Shown here: positions 41,310 to 49,965 of the stretch, in pieces
Layout of the letters: every line of letters begins with the position of its first letter
Position numbering within the stretch: position 1 is the stretch's first letter
Assembly: GCF_001613935.1 (NCBI RefSeq)
Contig: NZ_LQCI01000052.1
Location: forward strand, 377,275-441,274
Reading direction: 5' to 3'
DNA length: 64,000 nucleotides
From: Amycolatopsis regifaucium
Lineage (GTDB): Bacteria > Actinomycetota > Actinomycetes > Mycobacteriales > Pseudonocardiaceae
Program-made: the position numbers and the translations under genes
The notes under the pieces: model-generated
Databases searched by the model: none
Seen by the model: only the letters and a program-made list of their open reading frames with translations
What the model was told of the DNA's origin: nothing

Positions 41310-43808
41310 CTACCGGGCCGAGCGCTCCTTGTTCGCGCGCGCGGAGCGGGTGCAGACCTCACCGACGTCGACCGTCTGGCCGCGGTCGATGTAGACGTCC
41401 GCCAGCCCGACGAGCTTGCCCTTCGGCGACGTACAGGTCAGCTGGTACGCCTCCTTGGGGCCGTAGGTCGGCGGGATCGGCGACTGGAACGAGACTCCGC
41501 CGGTCCAGTCGTCCACAGTGGACGGCTTGGCCTGCGCGTAGTTGACCAGCACGGCCGTGTACTCCCCGGCGGGCGGGTCGTACAGGATCGCGTGCTCTTC
41601 CGTGGTCGAACCGTTCGCCGACGACGAGACCATGTTGCCTGCCGCGTCGAAGACGTACAGGTCCCAGTCGGAGTCCTGGCTGGCCCACTTGACATCGACA
41701 CTGAACTTCCCGTTGTCCACCTTGGGGAGCCCGTCGACGCGGAACTTGAAGCTCTCCGACGTCGGGTCGGTCGGGTAGTTCGTGTTGACCGCCGGGACCC
41801 CGGCCGGGTTGGCCACCTGGATCGAGGGCTGTGCCGGACCCTGCGGCTCGCGGCCGTAGCGGCCCGCGACGTAGGGCCGGGTCGACGGGTTGACCGACCA
41901 CGCGAACCGGCCACCGGTCGAGGCCAGCGACGAGTTCAGATCGTCGGTCACGTAGATCGGCGGCTTGGTCGAGCCGTCCGGCTGCACCACCGGCGAGGTC
42001 GGCGTCTGGAAGGTCTTGTGCAGCTTCAGCTGGTAGCCCTTCGGTGCGGTACCGATCAGCGTCGAATGCGCCGCCGGGTCCGCGGCGTTGGCCAGCATGT
42101 CCACGAAGGCCTGCCGGTTGCCGCCCTTGCCCGCGCCCGCCGCGGGGGCGACACCGGTGTACTCGGCGACGACACCCTCGGAGAACGGCGGGTGGAACTC
42201 GTTGGGACCGACCTCGAACGTGAAGCCCCAGCCACCGGTGGCCCAGTACGACCAGTCTTCGGTCGAACCGGTCGTGTCGTAGAGCGCCCACGACGGCTGG
42301 CTGGTGTATCCGTTGCGCGAAGCCATCTTGTCACCGAGCGCCTTGTACGCCGGCTCGTCGAGCGGCGGGCGGACGGCGGCGACACCCGGGACACGCAGCA
42401 CCAGGTTGGAGTAGGTGTGCAGCGTGATCAGGTTGGTCACCTGGCGGTTGGACACGATCGAGCGGATGTTCTGCGTCTCGGGCTCGGAGAACGGGCCGGA
42501 GCCGCGGAAGGTGTCGCTGCGCCACAGGGTGGACGCCCCGGCGCCGCCCCAGAAGCCCGCGTAGTTGCGGTTCGGGTCGGTGCCGCGTTCACGGCCGCCC
42601 GGGTTCGCCTTGCAGACGCCGGTCGCGAATTCCTTCGGCGAGTCGTTGACGTTGCAGTTCTTGCGCTTCATCTCGTAGTCGAAGCGCGAGAAGTCACCCT
42701 TGGGCTCGGCTTCACGGGAGATCTCGAAGCCGTCGGCGTTGACGATCGGCACGATGATGTTGCGGGTCCGGCCGACCAGGCCACGGATCTCGGCGTTGCC
42801 GCCGGTGTAGCCCTTGATCAGTTCGTGGGCCCATTCCATGGCGTGCTCGCCGGCAGGCCACTCCCTGGCGTGGTGCACGCCCATGGTGAAGTTGACGGGC
42901 TTGCCGTCGGCGATGTTCTTGACGTCGGTCGCGATCTCGAGGCCGATGACGTCACGGCCTTCCCAGGTCGGCTGCGGCAGGGTGAACGCCGTGACCAGCT
43001 TGGGGTTCTTGCGGGCCAGTTCCTTGACCTCGAACTGGTAGTCGTAGAGGTGCCGGTAGCTCGTGCGCCCGGACGGCAGGGTCGAGGCCTGCGTTTTCGC
43101 GTCGTACTCGCTGTCGGCTTTGGCGTTCCGGATCGACTTCGCCGAAAGATCGCCTTCGATCACCTTCGACTTGAAGCCGCTGTCCGCCAGCGTCTTGCGG
43201 TCGGTGTCGTTGGCGAGGACGACCTCGACCCCGGTGGCGTCGGCCTTCTCCGTGACGTCCAGGCCGAGCCGGAGGAGCTTGTCCTTGTCCTGCTTGCCCG
43301 GCGTCTCGACCCGGACCAGTTCGGCGCGTTGCGGCGCGGACGCGGCACCGGTCGGGGTTCCCTGCGGCGTGAGCGCGAGGAAATCGACGCCCAGCAGCGC
43401 GTCGCGCGTCTGCCCGTCGTACCGGCAGGTCTGCACGACGAGCTTCTGGTCCTTCTTCACGAAGCCTTCGGCGAGCTCGTGACTGCGCAACGCGGCGGAC
43501 GCCGCGACCACGGCGCCGGTGGCCTTGTCGAAGACCGCGACATCCCAGTCGCCCTCACCGCCGCCGCGAGGCGCGATCCGCGCCTGCAGCAGACCGTCTA
43601 CTGTGGACGTGAACTCCCGGCGATCGGTGCCGGACGTGCCCGGCTTCTGCAACGCGGCGAAACAGGAACGCGGGACGGCCCGGTCGGCTCGCACCACGTT
43701 GTCCGCGGCCCCCGCCGTCGTGGCCGACGGAAGTGCCACGAAAGTGCCGGCGAGTACCAGTGTCGCCGCCGTCCATCCCGCTCTTCGCCGGTTTGGTGAA
43801 TACCCCAC
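41310..43808 (-). CDS. Large secreted M14-family zinc carboxypeptidase
   Basis: An 832-residue exported metallocarboxypeptidase. A signal peptide covers about residues 1-35 (RRRAGWTAATLVLAGTFVAL, cleavage near AGAADN). The N-terminal part acts as a prodomain-like region; the catalytic domain starts near residue 250 with SYRHLYDYQFEVKEL. Zinc ligands are in GVHHAREWPAGEHAMEW (HxxE) and in ITLHTYSNL, and the general-base glutamate is in WGFTFEVGPNEFHPPF. C-terminal beta domains include a stretch with VKWASQDSDWDLYVFDAAGN. The GTG start lies seven bases after AGGAGG; an upstream in-frame ATG is less likely. It probably digests peptides outside the cell. Confidence 0.94.
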   Translation of the reverse strand: MGYSPNRRRAGWTAATLVLAGTFVALPSATTAGAADNVVRADRAVPRSCFAALQKPGTSGTDRREFTSTVDGLLQARIAPRGGGEGDWDVAVFDKATGAVVAASAALRSHELAEGFVKKDQKLVVQTCRYDGQTRDALLGVDFLALTPQGTPTGAASAPQRAELVRVETPGKQDKDKLLRLGLDVTEKADATGVEVVLANDTDRKTLADSGFKSKVIEGDLSAKSIRNAKADSEYDAKTQASTLPSGRTSYRHLYDYQFEVKELARKNPKLVTAFTLPQPTWEGRDVIGLEIATDVKNIADGKPVNFTMGVHHAREWPAGEHAMEWAHELIKGYTGGNAEIRGLVGRTRNIIVPIVNADGFEISREAEPKGDFSRFDYEMKRKNCNVNDSPKEFATGVCKANPGGRERGTDPNRNYAGFWGGAGASTLWRSDTFRGSGPFSEPETQNIRSIVSNRQVTNLITLHTYSNLVLRVPGVAAVRPPLDEPAYKALGDKMASRNGYTSQPSWALYDTTGSTEDWSYWATGGWGFTFEVGPNEFHPPFSEGVVAEYTGVAPAAGAGKGGNRQAFVDMLANAADPAAHSTLIGTAPKGYQLKLHKTFQTPTSPVVQPDGSTKPPIYVTDDLNSSLASTGGRFAWSVNPSTRPYVAGRYGREPQGPAQPSIQVANPAGVPAVNTNYPTDPTSESFKFRVDGLPKVDNGKFSVDVKWASQDSDWDLYVFDAAGNMVSSSANGSTTEEHAILYDPPAGEYTAVLVNYAQAKPSTVDDWTGGVSFQSPIPPTYGPKEAYQLTCTSPKGKLVGLADVYIDRGQTVDVGEVCTRSARANKERSAR

Positions 43809-43982
43809 AGACTGACCTCCTTGGACAGTCCGGTGACCGGGTGAGGTCACCGGTAGCGAGACCCTAGACCCGAGACCCCACCCGGGGGACCCGCCACAAG
43901 TCGCCTACACCCCTTTCGGCCCAACGATCTCACCGACCGTGCCGGAACGGTCACCATCGACCACGCCGTGAAAGAGGACTTT

Positions 43983-44000
43983 CCTGTCGATCCCGACAGG
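43983..44000. promoter_or_regulatory. Small hairpin and leaderless-type promoter before the DUF998 gene
   Basis: CCTGTCG-4-CGACAGG (43983-44000) forms a seven-base hairpin. A TACCTT -10-like hexamer (44032-44037) lies six bases before the DUF998 ATG, consistent with leaderless transcription. Both are weak predictions. Confidence 0.35.
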
Positions 44001-44043
44001 TAGGCCTAAGAAAACCTTCAGGTTCGGTGGTTACCTTTCAACC

Positions 44044-44733
44044 ATGACGACGTCCCAGGTCACCGCCAGGTCACCGCTGGCCCTGCTGGCCGCCGTGGTC
44101 TCGGTCGCCGGCGGAGCGCTGCTGATCCTGCTGCTGCAGGTACTCCCCGCCACCAGCGACATCAGCCCGGTCCGCCGCACCATCAGCGAATACGCGCTGA
44201 GTGAGCACAAATGGATCTTCGACGTCGCCGTCCTGCTGGTCGCGTTCGGTTCGGCGATCGGCTTCGGCGCGCTGATCCACCGCAGGCATCTTCCCGCGCT
44301 GTCCGCGGCCTCGATCTTCTGCGCGCTCTGGACGGTGAGCCTGGTGGTGATCGTGGCGTTCCCGAAGAACAACTGGGCGATCGGGCCGAGCACCGGCGGG
44401 ACGGTGCACCGGATCGCGAGCGTCGTCGCCTTCGTCGCGCTGCCGCTCGCCGTGTGGTTCGCCGCGAAGGCCGTCTTTCCCACCTCCCCCGGGCGCCGTG
44501 CGGTGACGCGGGTGCTCGCGGTCGCGGCGCTGGCCTGGTTCGGCGTGATCCTCGGGGCGATCGTGATCTCGATGAACGGCGGCGAGCCATGGTGGCGGGC
44601 GATCCCGCTGGGGCTCGTCGAACGCGCGATGGCGCTGACCGGGCTGATCGCGCTGGCGTCATTGCTCATCCCGGTGCGGGTGGCCACCGCGCCGGTCACC
44701 GACGAGGCCGAAGCCTTGCGGGTCGCGTCTTGA
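44044..44733 (+). CDS. DUF998 family membrane protein
   Basis: A 229-residue membrane protein with six hydrophobic helices and the DUF998 signature SDISPVRRTISEYALSEHKW after helix 1. Helices follow at about residues 58-75, 82-105, 125-145, 155-178 and 190-210. Family members are of unknown function, found widely in actinobacteria. No ribosome site is visible and a -10-like hexamer is very close, so translation may be leaderless. The methyltransferase gene that follows overlaps it by four bases (TTGA), suggesting one transcript. Confidence 0.87.
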   Translation: MTTSQVTARSPLALLAAVVSVAGGALLILLLQVLPATSDISPVRRTISEYALSEHKWIFDVAVLLVAFGSAIGFGALIHRRHLPALSAASIFCALWTVSLVVIVAFPKNNWAIGPSTGGTVHRIASVVAFVALPLAVWFAAKAVFPTSPGRRAVTRVLAVAALAWFGVILGAIVISMNGGEPWWRAIPLGLVERAMALTGLIALASLLIPVRVATAPVTDEAEALRVAS

Positions 44734-45506
44734 CCGCCGAAGACCTCGCCCGCCTCGCCCGAGGCTGGGACGAAGCCGCCGACGGCTACGAGGCCTACTA
44801 CGTTCCCCGGTTCGCGCCGTGGGTCGCGGCGGCGACGCGGGCGCTGCCCTCGGACCTGCCCGACGGCCCCGTCCTCGTCCCCTGCTGCGGCACCTTCCCG
44901 GAACTCGACGTGCTGCTCGAGCACCTGCCCGGTCGCGAGATCGTCGGCATCGACCTGTCCGCGGGCATGGCCGCCAGGGCGCGGAGGCGCGCCGCGGATC
45001 ACCCACTCGTGCGCGTTGCCGAGGGCGACGCCTCCGAACTGGAGCCGGCCTCCGCCGCCGCGGTCGTGTCGGTCTTCGGCCTGCAGCAACTGCCCGCCCC
45101 CGACAGCGCGCTCCGCTCCTGGGCGAGGGCGCTGCGTCGGGGCGGGGTGCTTTCCGTTGTCTACTGGCCGCACAGCACCGAACCGGGTGGGCCGTTCACG
45201 GTGCTGTCCGACGTCCTCCGGGCACACGTGCCCGCCGGTGACCGCTCCTGGGAAGAGCGGCTCTCACCCGCGCTGGAGGGCACCGTCGTGGAGCGGGACG
45301 AACAGGTGTCGTTCCCGATGACCCATCCCGACGCGGACACGTTCTTCACCGCGCACACCTTGTCCGGCCCGATGCGGCCGCTGGTGGACGCGCGCGGCGA
45401 AGAGTTCATCGCGATGCTGCGCGAGGAGTTCCTGCGCCGTGCCCCGGAAGGGGAATGGCGGCACCGGCCCCACGCCCGGCATGTCGTCGCGCGGGCGCTG
45501 GGTTAG
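44730..45506 (+). CDS. SAM-dependent methyltransferase (class I)
   Basis: A 258-residue methyltransferase. An N-terminal helix WDEAADGYEAYYVPRFAPWV precedes the Rossmann core, where VLVPCCGTFPELDVLL is motif I, EIVGIDLSAGMAARARRRAA motif II and VRVAEGDASELE the adenine-contacting strand. The remainder (SVFGLQQLPAPDSALRSWAR, then GGVLSVVYWPHS) follows the ubiE-like fold. The start TTG overlaps the DUF998 stop; no better start is in frame. CCGT in motif I deviates from the common GxGxG. Its stop overlaps the convergent hydrolase gene by four bases. The substrate is unknown. Confidence 0.85.
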   Translation: MTAEDLARLARGWDEAADGYEAYYVPRFAPWVAAATRALPSDLPDGPVLVPCCGTFPELDVLLEHLPGREIVGIDLSAGMAARARRRAADHPLVRVAEGDASELEPASAAAVVSVFGLQQLPAPDSALRSWARALRRGGVLSVVYWPHSTEPGGPFTVLSDVLRAHVPAGDRSWEERLSPALEGTVVERDEQVSFPMTHPDADTFFTAHTLSGPMRPLVDARGEEFIAMLREEFLRRAPEGEWRHRPHARHVVARALG

Positions 45507-46228
45507 GCGGTCACCGGCAGGCATTCGTCCAGCAGGCCGACGATGTCGCGCCACGCTCGCCGCGCGTGCACCGGATGGTGACCGACGCCGGGGAGCACGG
45601 TCTGCTCGACCGGCGGATGGTGGAAGGCGTGCAAGGCGCCGCCGTAGACGACGAGACGCCAGTCGACGCCCGCCTCCTGCATCTCCGCGGCGAACGCCTC
45701 CCGTTGCGAGGGCGGCATGATCGGGTCTTCCGAGCCGACCCCGGCCCAGACCGGGCAGCGGATACGCGCCGCCTCACCGGGACGTCCCGTGGTCACCGCG
45801 TTGATCGTCCCGATCGCGCGCAGGTCGACGCCGTCACGGCCGAGTTCCAGCGCGATCGCGCCACCGGTGCCGTAGCCGATGGCGGCGATCCGATCGGGGT
45901 CGGTCCGCGGTTCGGCGCGTACCGCGTCGAGGGCCGCGTGGCCGATTTCCCGCATCCGGGCCGGGTCGGCGAGCAGAGGCATCACGTACGCCAGCATCTC
46001 CTCGGGGTCGGTGAACCACCGTCCCCCGTTGAAGTCGAAGGCCAGCGCCACATACCCCAGTTCGGCCAGGGCGTCGGCACGCCTTCGCTGAAAATCGTTC
46101 AGCCCCGTCCCCTCGGGGCCGACCAGGACGGCGGGCCGCCGTCCGTCACCCGCCGGGAGCGCGAGATGGCTGACCATCGTCAGCCCATCGGCCGGATACT
46201 CGACCGTGCGCGTCGTAACCGTCGTCAT
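45503..46228 (-). CDS. Dienelactone hydrolase-like protein lacking the nucleophile
   Basis: A 241-residue alpha/beta hydrolase of the dienelactone hydrolase group: GRRPAVLVGPEGTGLNDFQR, LGYVALAFDFNGG, ARIRCPVWAGVGSEDPIMPP and VVYGGALHAFHHP. The nucleophile elbow, normally GYCxGG or GYSxGG, reads AAIGYGTGGAIALEL, so the catalytic cysteine or serine is glycine. The acid (SED) and histidine (LHAF) are still present. It is probably not a standard hydrolase; either it has lost activity or another residue acts. The start is ATG; the 3' end overlaps the methyltransferase gene by four bases (TTAG). Confidence 0.8.
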   Translation of the reverse strand: MTTVTTRTVEYPADGLTMVSHLALPAGDGRRPAVLVGPEGTGLNDFQRRRADALAELGYVALAFDFNGGRWFTDPEEMLAYVMPLLADPARMREIGHAALDAVRAEPRTDPDRIAAIGYGTGGAIALELGRDGVDLRAIGTINAVTTGRPGEAARIRCPVWAGVGSEDPIMPPSQREAFAAEMQEAGVDWRLVVYGGALHAFHHPPVEQTVLPGVGHHPVHARRAWRDIVGLLDECLPVTA

Positions 46229-46339
46229 GAATTCGGACTGTAGCGATCACCGAACCCGGTGACGGCCATGTTCACCGCTGGCGGAACATCGACGTGGCGA
46301 GGTGACTCCAGTCACACCCACAAAGTCCCCGAGTGTCTC

Positions 46340-46359
46340 TACAAACCAACTGCTTAGTA
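46340..46359. promoter_or_regulatory. Class B operator (TACTAAGCA-2-TGCTTAGTA type) upstream of fabG-like gene
   Basis: TACAAACCA-AC-TGCTTAGTA has one perfect half-site and a second with 7 of 9 matches, in the same 9-2-9 layout as the perfect palindrome at 56192-56211. It lies 45 bases before the FabG/MaoC operon, where a TetR-type repressor would block transcription. Confidence 0.6.
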
Positions 46360-46403
46360 CGGCAGACTCGGCGTCACTTCCACTCGACGACGAGGAGTCA
46401 CCC

Positions 46404-47165
46404 GTGACCGAACACCCTTCCCGCGTAGCGATCGTCACCGGGGCCGGCCGTGGCATCGGTGCCGCCGTGGCCAAGCGGCTCGCCGCCGACGGATTCGCCG
46501 TCGGCCTGCTGGACCTCGACGAAGCAGGCGTCAAGCAGGGAGCCGAAGCGATCGTCGCCGAGGGCGGCAAGGCCACCGGTGTCGCGCTGGACGTCAACGA
46601 CGCCGCACAGGTCGAGGCAGCGGTGACCCGGGTGGCCGAGGAACTCGGCGCGCCGACGGTGCTGATCAACAACGCCGGCATCACCCGCGACAACCTGCTG
46701 TTCAAGATGACCGAACAGGACTGGGACTCGGTACTGGGCGTGCACCTGAAGGGCTCGTTCCTGATGACCCGCGAGGTGCAGAAGTACCAGACGCAGGAGA
46801 AGTGGGGCCGCATCGTCAACCTGTCCAGCACCTCGGCGCTGGGCAATCGCGGGCAGGCCAACTACTCCGCGGCGAAGGCGGGCATGCAGGGCTTCACCAA
46901 GACCCTCGCGATCGAACTGGGCAAGTTCAACGTCACCGCGAACGCCATCGCCCCCGGCTTCATCGCCACCGACATGACCGCGGCGACCGCCGAACGGCTC
47001 GGCATGTCGTTCGAGGACTTCAAGGCCGCGGCCGCGTCGCAGATCCCGGTCCAGCGCGTCGGCACCCCCGAAGACATCGCCAACCTCGCGTCGTTCCTGG
47101 TGAGCGACGGTGCCGGGTTCATCTCCGGCCAGGTCATCTACGTCGCCGGCGGACCGAAGGACTGA
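46404..47165 (+). CDS. FabG-type short-chain dehydrogenase/reductase
   Basis: A 253-residue SDR, probably acting as a 3-hydroxyacyl-CoA or 3-oxoacyl reductase/dehydrogenase. The NAD(P)-binding motif is IVTGAGRGIGAAVAKRL, the NNAG motif VLINNAGITRDNLLFKMT, and the catalytic serine, tyrosine and lysine are in IVNLSSTSALGNRG and ANYSAAKAGMQGF. The start is GTG with GAGGAG eight bases upstream. The MaoC hydratase gene follows after three bases, making a classic hydratase/dehydrogenase pair for a beta-oxidation cycle. A class B operator lies in the promoter. Confidence 0.93.
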   Translation: MTEHPSRVAIVTGAGRGIGAAVAKRLAADGFAVGLLDLDEAGVKQGAEAIVAEGGKATGVALDVNDAAQVEAAVTRVAEELGAPTVLINNAGITRDNLLFKMTEQDWDSVLGVHLKGSFLMTREVQKYQTQEKWGRIVNLSSTSALGNRGQANYSAAKAGMQGFTKTLAIELGKFNVTANAIAPGFIATDMTAATAERLGMSFEDFKAAAASQIPVQRVGTPEDIANLASFLVSDGAGFISGQVIYVAGGPKD

Positions 47166-47168
47166 GCC

Positions 47169-47621
47169 ATGCGCGAATTCGCCTCCCTGCAGGACTTCGA
47201 GAACGCCGTCGGCGAGCACTTCGGGTACAGCGAATGGATGACGCTCACCCAGGAGCGGGTCAACCTGTTCGCCGACGCCACCGACGACCACCAGTGGATC
47301 CACGTCGATGTCGACAAGGCCGCCGAAGGCCCGTTCGGGGCGCCGATCGCCCACGGTTTCCTGACGCTGTCGCTCATTTCGGGCTTCGTCGGGAAGATCT
47401 ACCGGGTCAACGGGCTCACGATGGGCATCAACTACGGCCTCAACAAGGTCCGCTTCCCCCAGCCGGTCAAGGTGGGCTCGAAGATCCGGGCCGGCGCCGA
47501 ACTGGTCGAGGTCACCGACGTCCCCGGTGGCAAACAAGCCGTCGTCCGGTGGACGATCGAGATCGACGGCGAGGCCAAACCGGCTTGCGTCGCCGAAATG
47601 GTCGCCCGGCTCATCGCCTGA
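47169..47621 (+). CDS. MaoC-like enoyl-CoA hydratase
   Basis: A 150-residue hot-dog fold hydratase that adds water to enoyl-CoA. The hydratase-2 signature is FADATDDHQWIHVDVDKA, with the catalytic aspartate and histidine, followed by GPFGAPIAHGFLTLSLISGF. It would act with the FabG-like dehydrogenase encoded three bases upstream. Single-domain MaoC proteins in actinobacteria often act on bulky or branched acyl-CoAs, and some need a partner subunit; no partner gene is seen here. Confidence 0.93.
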   Translation: MREFASLQDFENAVGEHFGYSEWMTLTQERVNLFADATDDHQWIHVDVDKAAEGPFGAPIAHGFLTLSLISGFVGKIYRVNGLTMGINYGLNKVRFPQPVKVGSKIRAGAELVEVTDVPGGKQAVVRWTIEIDGEAKPACVAEMVARLIA

Positions 47622-47664
47622 CCAGGTGACCTCCGGCACCTCGCCGGGCCACCACTACCCGACA

Positions 47665-47680
47665 TACCGACTGGTCGGTA
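47665..47680. promoter_or_regulatory. Class A operator, perfect palindrome TACCGAC-TG-GTCGGTA
   Basis: A perfect 7-2-7 palindrome lying 32 bases upstream of the APH-like gene that opens the acyl-CoA dehydrogenase operon. Closely related sites occur at 56127, 60148 and, weaker, at 53423 beside a TetR gene. This is the best match and probably the strongest repressor site. Confidence 0.75.
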
Positions 47681-47712
47681 CCGTAAGCGGAAAGCGAGAC
47701 GCTGGAGGCACG

Positions 47713-48738
47713 ATGAACCAGACCGACCCGCCGGGCCTCGACCTGGCCAGGCTCAAGGCCCACCTTGACGAGCACCGGCCGGGCCTCGTCCAGGGTGAGC
47801 TGAGCGGCCAGGTCGTGGAAGGGGGCCGGTCCAACCTCACCTACATCGTGGGCGACGGCCGGTCCCGCTGGGTGGTCCGCCGTCCACCGCTCGGCCACGT
47901 CCTGCCGACGGCGCACGACATGGGCCGCGAGTTCCGGGTGATCTCCGGACTGCGCGACACGGCCGTCCCGGTACCGGAAACCGTGCTGCTGTGCGAGGAC
48001 GCCGATGTCATCGGCTCGCGGTTCTACGTGATGGAGTTCGTCGAGGGCACGCCTTTCCGCACGGACACCGAACTGGCCGCGCTGGGCCCCGCCAGGACGA
48101 GGGCGATCGCCGACGAGCTGGTCGACACGCTGGTCGAGCTGCACGCGGTCGATCCGGAATCGGTGGGGCTCGGCGATTTCGGCCGCCCGGAAGGGTTCCT
48201 CGAACGCCAGTTGCGACGCTGGAAGAAGCAGCTCGACGGCAACCGCAGCCGCGATCTCCCCGGCGTCGACGAACTCCACGACCGGCTCGCCTCGTCGGTC
48301 CCCGAATCGGGGCGGCCGTCGATCGTCCACGGTGACTACCGGCTGGACAACGTGCTGGTGAACGCCGACGACCGGATCACCGCGGTGCTGGACTGGGAGA
48401 TGTCCACCCTCGGCGACCCGCTGACCGACCTCGCGCTGCTGGTGGCCTACGCCGAACGGGACAAGGTGTCGCTGCGGTTCGTGTCCAACGCCAGTTCCGC
48501 GCCCGGCTATCCGGGCAACGACGAGGTCGTCGCGCGGTACGCCGAGCGTTCGGGCCGCGACGTCTCGCGGCTCAACTGGTACGTGGGCTTCGCGTTCTTC
48601 AAACTCGCGGTGATCTTGGAAGGCATCCACCTTCGCTACAGCAAGGGCCAGACGGTCGGCGCCGGATTCGACGGCATCGGCGCGGGCGTCGTCCCGCTGA
48701 TCGCGCACGGGAACGAAACTCTCAAGGAAGAGGGATAA
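47713..48738 (+). CDS. APH-like phosphotransferase of the ACAD10/11 type
   Basis: A 341-residue kinase-fold protein of the aminoglycoside phosphotransferase family. The glycine-rich region is EGGRSNLTYIVGDGRSRWVV, the catalytic Brenner motif SIVHGDYRLDNVLV with the aspartate near residue 205, and the metal-binding DWEMSTLGDPLTDLA. Related proteins in mycobacteria (annotated FadE36) and the N-terminus of human ACAD10/11 phosphorylate 4-hydroxyacyl-CoA intermediates. It opens an operon with three acyl-CoA dehydrogenases, which fits that role. GGAGG precedes the ATG, and the class A operator lies in the promoter. Confidence 0.92.
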   Translation: MNQTDPPGLDLARLKAHLDEHRPGLVQGELSGQVVEGGRSNLTYIVGDGRSRWVVRRPPLGHVLPTAHDMGREFRVISGLRDTAVPVPETVLLCEDADVIGSRFYVMEFVEGTPFRTDTELAALGPARTRAIADELVDTLVELHAVDPESVGLGDFGRPEGFLERQLRRWKKQLDGNRSRDLPGVDELHDRLASSVPESGRPSIVHGDYRLDNVLVNADDRITAVLDWEMSTLGDPLTDLALLVAYAERDKVSLRFVSNASSAPGYPGNDEVVARYAERSGRDVSRLNWYVGFAFFKLAVILEGIHLRYSKGQTVGAGFDGIGAGVVPLIAHGNETLKEEG

Positions 48739-48741
48739 GAG

Positions 48742-49965
48742 ATGGACTTCGCCTTCGACGCGAAAACCGAGGAACTGCGGGGAAAACTCCTCGAGTTCAT
48801 GGATTCGCACATCTACCCGGCCGAGGCCGTCTTCGAGACTCAGCTGGCCGAGCGCGACAGCGAATGGTCGCAGCCGCCGATCGTCGAAGAACTCAAGGCC
48901 GAGGCCCGCGAACGTGGGCTGTGGAACTTCTCCCTCCCCGGTGACCACGGCGCGGGTCTCACGAACCTGCAGTACGCGCCGCTGGCCGAGATCACCGGCC
49001 GCAGCCTCCGGCTCGCCCCGACCGCGCTCAACTGCGCGGCGCCGGACACCGGCAACATGGAAGTCCTCACCATGTTCGGCACCGAGCAGCAGCAGAAGCA
49101 GTGGCTGCGGCCCTTGCTCGACGGCGAGATCCGGTCCGCCTTCGCGATGACCGAGCCCGACGTCGCCTCCTCCGACGCGCGCAACATCGCCACCAGCATC
49201 CGCCGTGACGGTGACGAATACGTCATCAACGGCCGCAAGTGGTACATCTCCGGCGCGATGAACCCGAACTGCAAGATCTTCATCGTGATGGGCAAGACCG
49301 ATCCGGACGCGCCCGCGCACAAGCAGCAGAGCATGATCCTGGTCCCCCGCGACACTCCCGGCATGACCGTGAAACGCGGCATGCACGTGTTCGGCTACAC
49401 CGACGGCGACCACGGCGGGCACGCCGAGGTGATCTTCGAGGACGTCCGTGTGCCCGCGGAAAACCTCATCGCCGGTGAAGGTGACGGATTCGCCATCGCG
49501 CAGGCCCGCCTCGGCCCCGGCCGCATCCACCACTGCATGCGGGCCATCGGGATGGCCGAACGCGCGCTGGAACTGATGTGCCGCCGCGCGCTTTCCCGCG
49601 AGACCTTCGGCAAGCCGATCGCCGAACAGGGCGTGGTGCAGGACTGGATCGCCGAGGCGCGGGTCAAGATCGAGCAGCAACGGCTGCTGGTGCTCAAGAC
49701 CGCTTGGCTGATGGACACCGTCGGCAACCAGGGCGCGCACACCGAGATCCAGGCGATCAAGATCTCCACGCCGATCACCGTCGAATGGATCCTCGACAAG
49801 GCCGTCCAGCTGTTCGGGGCGGGCGGGGTGAGCCAGGACTTCCCGGTCGCCGAGATGTGGGCGCAGGTCCGGACGCTGCGCCTGGCCGACGGCCCGGACG
49901 AGGTGCACAAGCGCTCGCTCGCGCACCGTGAACTGAAGAAGTACCGCGAGGAGGCTTCGAAGTGA
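48742..49965 (+). CDS. Acyl-CoA dehydrogenase, ACAD10/11-like
   Basis: A 407-residue flavoenzyme. FAD-binding blocks are FAMTEPDVASSDARNIATSI and VINGRKWYISGAMNPNCKIF; the C-terminal region has QARLGPGRIHHCMRAIGMAE, QLFGAGGVSQDFPVAEMWAQ and the tail RTLRLADGPDEVHKRSLAHR, characteristic of the ACAD10/11 group rather than the classical fatty-acid enzymes. Together with the APH-like kinase three bases upstream it forms the two-protein equivalent of human ACAD10/11, which handles 4-hydroxy acids. The next gene overlaps by four bases. Confidence 0.94.
   Translation: MDFAFDAKTEELRGKLLEFMDSHIYPAEAVFETQLAERDSEWSQPPIVEELKAEARERGLWNFSLPGDHGAGLTNLQYAPLAEITGRSLRLAPTALNCAAPDTGNMEVLTMFGTEQQQKQWLRPLLDGEIRSAFAMTEPDVASSDARNIATSIRRDGDEYVINGRKWYISGAMNPNCKIFIVMGKTDPDAPAHKQQSMILVPRDTPGMTVKRGMHVFGYTDGDHGGHAEVIFEDVRVPAENLIAGEGDGFAIAQARLGPGRIHHCMRAIGMAERALELMCRRALSRETFGKPIAEQGVVQDWIAEARVKIEQQRLLVLKTAWLMDTVGNQGAHTEIQAIKISTPITVEWILDKAVQLFGAGGVSQDFPVAEMWAQVRTLRLADGPDEVHKRSLAHRELKKYREEASK

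Noticed and set aside
40377..43799. Very long plus-strand open frame (1140 codons) opposite the M14 carboxypeptidase
   Set aside because: Antisense to a gene with clear catalytic motifs, Arg/Val/Gly-biased composition and no domain content; a typical GC-rich shadow frame.
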